Assembly: GCF_964340395.1 (NCBI RefSeq)
Contig: NC_135558.1
Coordinates: 4,722,001 to 4,786,000 of the forward strand
Length of the DNA: 64,000 nt
Source of the DNA: Glandiceps talaboti
Taxonomy: Eukaryota; Hemichordata; Enteropneusta; Spengelidae
Direction: 5' to 3'
Positions within the stretch are counted from its first letter, which is position 1. Every line of letters starts with the position of its first letter. Below, in pieces: positions 60,389 to 64,000 of this stretch. The notes below the pieces were generated by a model, which did not search any database, had not been told where the DNA came from, and worked only from the letters and a program-made list of their open reading frames with translations. The position numbers and the translations under genes are program-made.

Positions 60389-63296
60389 GTGTTGTGTTGT
60401 GTTGTGTTGTGTTGTGATATAGAATAAACTCTTACGACATTTAATCCAGGGTGTATTTTCATTTTTTATGCTGTTTCTTCATGAAAATACATTTAGTAAG
60501 ACTAATTACTAAAGTATGTTTGCCTATCATTATAACCAATTCTAACACAGATAACAATGCTGTACAAAGTATACACTGTGTATTCCAGTGTATCTTATTC
60601 ATGAACTCATGTGAGTGTATGTGATAGAGAGATGTCATAAACATTACTGAGGTGAGAAAGGAACCCTGATCATCAAAGTATTAACCGCCAATAATGCCAG
60701 CCTGGTTGTAATTTTAGTTTCTGTACCACATACCACTACAGTATGGGCCACAATTTAAGAGCATATTCACATTTGTAGTATTTCTAGTGCCTCAGAACTT
60801 GAATAGCAGAGAGTCAACAATTACCTTGTATTTTGTTGACTTTCAAGGCATGAACAGTTTGGAAGCTGATATTGCTATGACTGCCCCAATACTGACAACT
60901 GTAGATACTACAACTATGGATGAAAATAAATGCAATGCCACCTACACCGTGTCACTTTATATATCACAACAATATCAAGAGAATCCACCACAACCTGATG
61001 ATGAAGACTTGTTCATTTCTGTTGTTGACTCACGTGTATATGTTAAGGTATCTAGTTCATCAATAATATATATGTTTATACGTCTATATCTAATAGCTTT
61101 CTTGTCGCACGTGTGTTTATGTCACGTAATAATACTCTGCTCTTAGAAATTTGCCATGAGGAAGGCATGTTTGTTGGTCCTGAGTGAGTGAGTGAGTGAG
61201 TGAGTGAGTGAGTGAGTGGGTGAGTGAGTGAGTGAGTGAGTGAGTGAGTGAGAGTGAGTGAGTGAGTGAGCCAGTTAAAATTAGTGCATGTAGGTAAGTC
61301 TACTGCTCTTATATCTTTGCTACTACAAGACTTGTTAATTACAGGACAGTGTTGCATTATGGTTAAAACTTGGGAGAGACAAAACACTGTCTACTAGAAC
61401 TGTGTAAAGAAAGTTGGTCCTATGAAATCCTTATTGTTGCACAGACAAGTTGCACTCACGCAAGAACCTAAGACTGCAGTGATTCATGGGTCACGGTTAA
61501 TGCATTTACGATCTGTTTGTTTTGTCCACTAGAGTTTCGATTCTTGGCCGACGCTTAGTAAAACACAGGAATTGGTCCAAGACATAGAAAACACTCTCAT
61601 CGACGATGATACATGCCAGTTAGTGAATTCAGATGTGTACTATGTTGCAGGTAGGGAGACATTTCATGAAAGGAATTAGGGATCATGGAAATGTAGGCGC
61701 TACAGCAAGAGCCCCCCCCCCCCCCCACACACACACACATACCTGTGTGCACATTATCTCCATCAGTTTTGATAAATCAACTCGTCCTTTATACGTTGTT
61801 CATCTTTCAAAACAGTTCTGTCATCTCTTTTAATTAAGTCTTTGATACATATTGCCATGATTCAGAAAATGAAACACTGCCTATGATACTAGACTGTTTC
61901 AGCTATTTGGGCCAATGGCTATGTATTTCAAACAAATTGCTTCTTTGTTGGAATTGCCGAATTTTTTTCAGTTTGTCTATGTTTGATTACCGTCAGGTTA
62001 CGACAGACCACTGAGCACAAGCAATCCACACTCAGAAGTCTGGGTACCAATGCGGTTCTGTTTTGAAGACGATGTCTCAAATGCTCAAAGAAAGGTAATA
62101 TTGGTACATTTCTCTCTTGTTTATAATGCATGTAAATCACCTGCATACATTTGAAGTATACCCATAAATTGAAAACCGACTTTGGCTGAGAGGGCATGTA
62201 AGAAGTAGATCATTCCATCTACCTTATTGTATTGAGGGGGGAGCTAAGGCTTATAGTTAGCTATGCTTATGAAAACAAACAAAAACAAAGAAATAAATGA
62301 ATGAATAAACAAGCAAACAAACAAACAAACAAACAAAAACAACAACATATTAATACTGACAAACATGAATGACATCTGAGTAACTACAAATCAATATCAA
62401 CAATGTTTCTATGCAACAAGAATTACAATATATTTTCCTACATGTGAAATGGTCACTATGGACATCATACTTCTTAGAGTAACCATTTCGCATAGAGGAA
62501 AACATATTGTAATTAATCTTGTTGCATAGAAATATTGCTTATAATGATTTGTAATTACTCTGTCGAGCAAGTTTATCAGAATTTATATGTTGTTGTTGTT
62601 TTTACATTTTTAAAATTTATTTATTAAATAATGTTTTGCTTTGTGTGTTTTTTTAAACATAACTAACTAATAAGCCTGAACCCCCTGTGATTGTGTATGC
62701 AATTTCCAGTGCACATGTTTGTAATATATAAGCCTCTAACACACAAAGATCACATACTAGGCATTCCTATGATCTTCATTCTCTATATAAACACTTACTT
62801 TTTAAACATGGTCTCTAACCCAGCACTTTTGATGTTAGCATTTTAGGCAGCTGGTTTTGCAGCCAGGTTGTAGCATGAAACCCATGGTCGTATGGATAGT
62901 GCTAGCTCAATCCATATGCAACTTGAATACTGCTATAAATAGTTGCTGATAAGAGATAGATCAAAACATAATTATGAAATAAACCTGTCATTATTGTAGA
63001 TATTAAATGGTATAAATGCATGTAGACTGACAGATCTGCCACTATGGCCGCGGTCTAATCTTCCTTTCCCCAAAATGATAACCCTGGACTGATGACGTCA
63101 TTGCAGTCTAAAATGGAAGGTGCTTTCTTTTATTCTTTTCAGTTGTATAAATTAAAGAAAGAAAGACTTTTTGCTGACCCAAACTTTGACGGATTAGAGT
63201 ACAAACACCCTCTATGTACTGATGGAGATGCTGAATGTGTTAACTATGATATCGACAGTATACATTTACACTACGAACGAAGAACATACAAGCGAG
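51529..63296 (+). CDS. Secreted multi-SOUL (heme-binding) protein, at least four domains, continues past window
   Basis: The 13-exon model is 51529-51602, 52513-52706, 53643-53782, 56302-56465, 57099-57277, 57933-58091, 58545-58699, 59401-59771, 60114-60301, 60848-61047, 61533-61650, 61997-62094 and 63143-63296. Phases agree at every junction. Residues 1-20 are a signal peptide. Each SOUL domain shows a CPxYxxxxxxxxYExRxY start and a [KI]xMTAPVxxxV core ([33 protein letters not shown]), and the complete ones end NEVWL or similar. Relatives bind heme or other hydrophobic ligands; HEBP1/2 are cytosolic and single-domain, whereas this protein looks secreted. An acidic linker follows domain 2. 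Domain 4 begins in the last exon and continues beyond 64000. Intron 2 appears to start with GC rather than GT. Confidence 0.9.
51833..51861 (+). repeat. SINE-like dispersed repeat with hairpin, copy 4 (core)
   Basis: Hairpin TGATTTT-GGGGGTCCGCACCC-AAAAATCA, preceded by GTAGCTGTA at 51802 and followed by CGCCCTCAACGGCAATCACG as in the 18-kb copy. In intron 1 of the SOUL gene. No tail is seen. Confidence 0.6.
52513..52706 (+). CDS. SOUL 1, exon 2
   Basis: [29 protein letters not shown] and [14 protein letters not shown]. The frame requires the exon to end at CAAG, followed by GCAGGT, so the intron would be GC-AG. Confidence 0.85.
52801..53049. repeat. (GTCT)n/(GTAT)n/(GT)n microsatellite
   Basis: Compound array in SOUL gene intron 2. 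Confidence 0.97.
53428..53462. repeat. Perfect short hairpin CTCAGACCACTATA
   Basis: A 14-bp stem CTCAGACCACTATA / TATAGTGGTCTGAG with a short loop, in SOUL intron 2. The same half-site occurs at about 45584 and 45684, and as a second hairpin at 56551. Confidence 0.8.
53643..53782 (+). CDS. SOUL 1, exon 3
   Basis: [20 protein letters not shown], then [20 protein letters not shown]. Acceptor TTTTTATAG; donor CTAAA/GTAAGT, phase 0. Confidence 0.92.
54108..54345 (+). repeat. Three tandem 80-81-bp repeats
   Basis: Units start at 54108, 54188 and 54269, each with TTGTTCTCCTAAGGAAAATA and ATACCCACTATA. In SOUL intron 3. Confidence 0.9.
55118..55304. repeat. (CATC)n/(CGTC)n/(ACTC)n compound microsatellite
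   Basis: Preceded by a poly(A) run at 55085-55105. In SOUL intron 3. Confidence 0.95.
55741..55840 (-). repeat. Dispersed repeat with coding-like core, copy 1
   Basis: On the minus strand: ATTCTCGCAAACCAGAGCTG, a TTATTTCTTC/GAAATAA hairpin, and a frame reading [15 protein letters not shown]. Matching copies are at 58144-58290 (plus strand) and, in part, 4515-4566. Confidence 0.6.
56302..56465 (+). CDS. SOUL 1, exon 4
   Basis: [20 protein letters not shown], then [12 protein letters not shown] and [12 protein letters not shown]. Acceptor TTGTACAG; donor GATAA/GTATGT, phase 2. Confidence 0.92.
56551..56577. repeat. Short hairpin, second copy
   Basis: TCAGACCACT-tcttttA-GTGGTCTGA in SOUL intron 4. 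Confidence 0.75.
57099..57277 (+). CDS. SOUL 1, exon 5 and linker
   Basis: [20 protein letters not shown] closes domain 1. The linker ends SEMGQCE, where a weak donor GAAA/GTAGGC in phase 1 matches exon 6. Confidence 0.85.
57933..58091 (+). CDS. SOUL 2, exon 6
   Basis: [33 protein letters not shown], then [11 protein letters not shown]. Acceptor CTCAAAG; donor AATG/GTAAGT, phase 1. Confidence 0.9.
58144..58290 (+). repeat. Dispersed repeat with coding-like core, copy 2
   Basis: ATTCTCGCAAACCAGAGCTG, the hairpin, and a frame reading [19 protein letters not shown]. In SOUL intron 6, in opposite orientation to the 55.7-kb copy. Confidence 0.6.
58545..58699 (+). CDS. SOUL 2, exon 7
   Basis: [20 protein letters not shown] and [19 protein letters not shown]. 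Acceptor TATTTCTAG; donor GAG/GTAAGT, phase 0. Confidence 0.92.
59401..59771 (+). CDS. SOUL 2, exon 8 plus acidic linker
   Basis: One exon holds what exons 4 and 5 hold in domain 1: [47 protein letters not shown] strongly acidic linker ([21 protein letters not shown]) then leads to SPG and donor CTGG/GTACGT, phase 2. Confidence 0.92.
59790..60036. repeat. (CATA)n microsatellite
   Basis: Begins about 20 bases after the donor of SOUL exon 8. Confidence 0.97.
60114..60301 (+). CDS. SOUL 3, exon 9
   Basis: [34 protein letters not shown] and SLVDYMKG. Acceptor TCTGCACAG; donor AAAG/GTAGGT, phase 1. Confidence 0.9.
60342..60414. repeat. (GT)n/(GTGTT)n microsatellite
   Basis: In SOUL intron 9. 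Confidence 0.95.
60848..61047 (+). CDS. SOUL 3, exon 10
   Basis: [40 protein letters not shown] and [10 protein letters not shown]. Donor TTAAG/GTATCT, phase 0. Confidence 0.92.
61180..61270. repeat. (GAGT)n microsatellite
   Basis: About 21 units, in SOUL intron 10. Confidence 0.95.
61533..61650 (+). CDS. SOUL 3, exon 11
   Basis: [20 protein letters not shown] then SDVYYVAG. Acceptor GTCCACTAG; donor GCAG/GTAGGG, phase 1. Confidence 0.88.
61997..62094 (+). CDS. SOUL 3, exon 12
   Basis: [20 protein letters not shown] then [13 protein letters not shown]. Closes domain 3 with SEVWV. Donor AAAG/GTAATA, phase 0. Confidence 0.88.
62376..62562. mobile_element. Foldback MITE in SOUL intron 12
   Basis: 187-bp inverted repeat with termini CTGAGTAACTACAAATCA and, inverted, CAGAGTAATTACAAATCA. 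Inner arms carry TTTCTATGCAACAAGAATTA and ACAATATATTTTCC. Confidence 0.75.
63143..63296 (+). CDS. SOUL 4, exon 13 (start of domain)
   Basis: [40 protein letters not shown] and ERRTYKRG. Acceptor CTTTTCAG; donor GCGAG/GTAAGA, phase 1. The rest of domain 4 is beyond the window. Confidence 0.82.
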
Positions 63297-63299
63297 GTA

Positions 63300-64000
63300 A
63301 GATACTTTGAATATCATGTGAGTAATGCGGACAGTCATAAATACTTACTGTCCGAAGTCTCATAGTTCAATTTACACTTTTGCCATAAAATCTTGAGGCT
63401 CTTGCGACAACAGTAACACGTCTTCATTTCTTTTGCCCAACTGAAAATCATTGCCCTGGCTTGCGAGAGTGACCATTCCCCCTTCCCCCACTACAAAAAA
63501 GAAAAGAAAAAGGAAAATATAAGAAAACATGCACACTTAAAAACAACAACAATAATTAAATAATATTATTTAAATGATATTATTATTAACCACCCTAAAT
63601 GAGTTCAGAAAAGGGGGTCATTTTATGCACATCCGTTGCCATAGTAATGAAAATCACCATATTATGCTTATTACTTTTCCAAATTTTGACATAAAACATG
63701 GAAAAAATAAAATTTCGAAAAGAATTTCCTTGCTTTTGACATGTATGAATTGGTGCTATCCAATGTAACAAAAGGTGACTGTGTAAAACAGGATAGCTGT
63801 TTCCAGTTACAGGACGCTTAAAAATGTTATGGTAAATATTTTCTGCTGACAAAATAACATTATGAATTGAATAATAATCATGTTTATTTGCATACTGCCC
63901 ACCCAACGTGGTGGTTTGTTATACTGCGTTCTAACTTCAAAAAAAGTTATCATTTTATGAAAATCAGTTGCCACAGAATCAAAATCGCCGCATTGTGGAT
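63300..64000. other. Intron of the SOUL gene; no further exon seen
   Basis: No acceptor followed by SOUL-like coding sequence appears. The remainder of domain 4 should lie to the right. Confidence 0.55.

Overview
This window is nuclear DNA from an animal. It is AT-rich, crowded with microsatellites and small foldback transposons, and its genes are split by GT-AG introns in consistent phases. The gene families point to an invertebrate deuterostome such as a hemichordate or amphioxus: C-type lectin/EGF/discoidin mosaics, multi-SOUL secreted proteins, and a CABIT adaptor. I cannot fix the species from sequence alone.

Four gene models are supported. (1) A minus-strand secreted mosaic lectin gene runs from a signal-peptide exon at 16945 down past the left edge. 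Its modules are CTLD, an unnamed ~164-residue module, EGF, CTLD and F5/8 type C (discoidin). All junctions I could test keep the reading frame. (2) A compact plus-strand gene at about 37.2-38.7 kb has a TATA box, a non-coding first exon and a poly(A) signal. It encodes a 71-residue prepropeptide ending in a 34-residue four-cysteine peptide. (3) A minus-strand gene at 45128-41452 encodes a ~1029-residue cytoplasmic adaptor. It has two CABIT domains (as in THEMIS), a tail of repeats rich in YxxL and PPxLPPK motifs, and a C-terminal SAM domain (as in GAREM) on a separate phase-matched exon. (4) A plus-strand secreted protein from 51529 past the right edge has at least four tandem SOUL heme-binding domains in 13 recognisable exons.

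The long stretches between genes (17-37 kb, 38.7-41.4 kb, 45.2-51.4 kb) hold no gene I can support. They contain LINE remnants (5.8-6.8 kb with an ORF1/ORF2 fusion, 24.3-25.05 kb, 33.9 kb), foldback MITEs with clear target-site duplications (9.9, 15.5, 16.1 kb), a ~2 kb terminal-inverted-repeat element (20.3-22.3 kb), and a dispersed SINE-like family with a covarying hairpin (18.0, 32.1, 41.0, 51.8 kb). They also hold inverted-repeat elements at 28.98, 39.1, 46.0, 48.3, 49.1 and 62.4 kb, and many tetranucleotide and dinucleotide arrays. Most of the apparent long ORFs are translated microsatellites.

The lectin mosaic, the CABIT-SAM adaptor and the small cationic peptide would suit recognition, signalling and effector roles in immunity. 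Their shared location does not show that they act together. The most novel-looking items are the CABIT-CABIT-SAM architecture with its tyrosine/proline repeats, the multi-SOUL secreted protein, the unnamed module in the lectin gene, and the cysteine-rich peptide gene.
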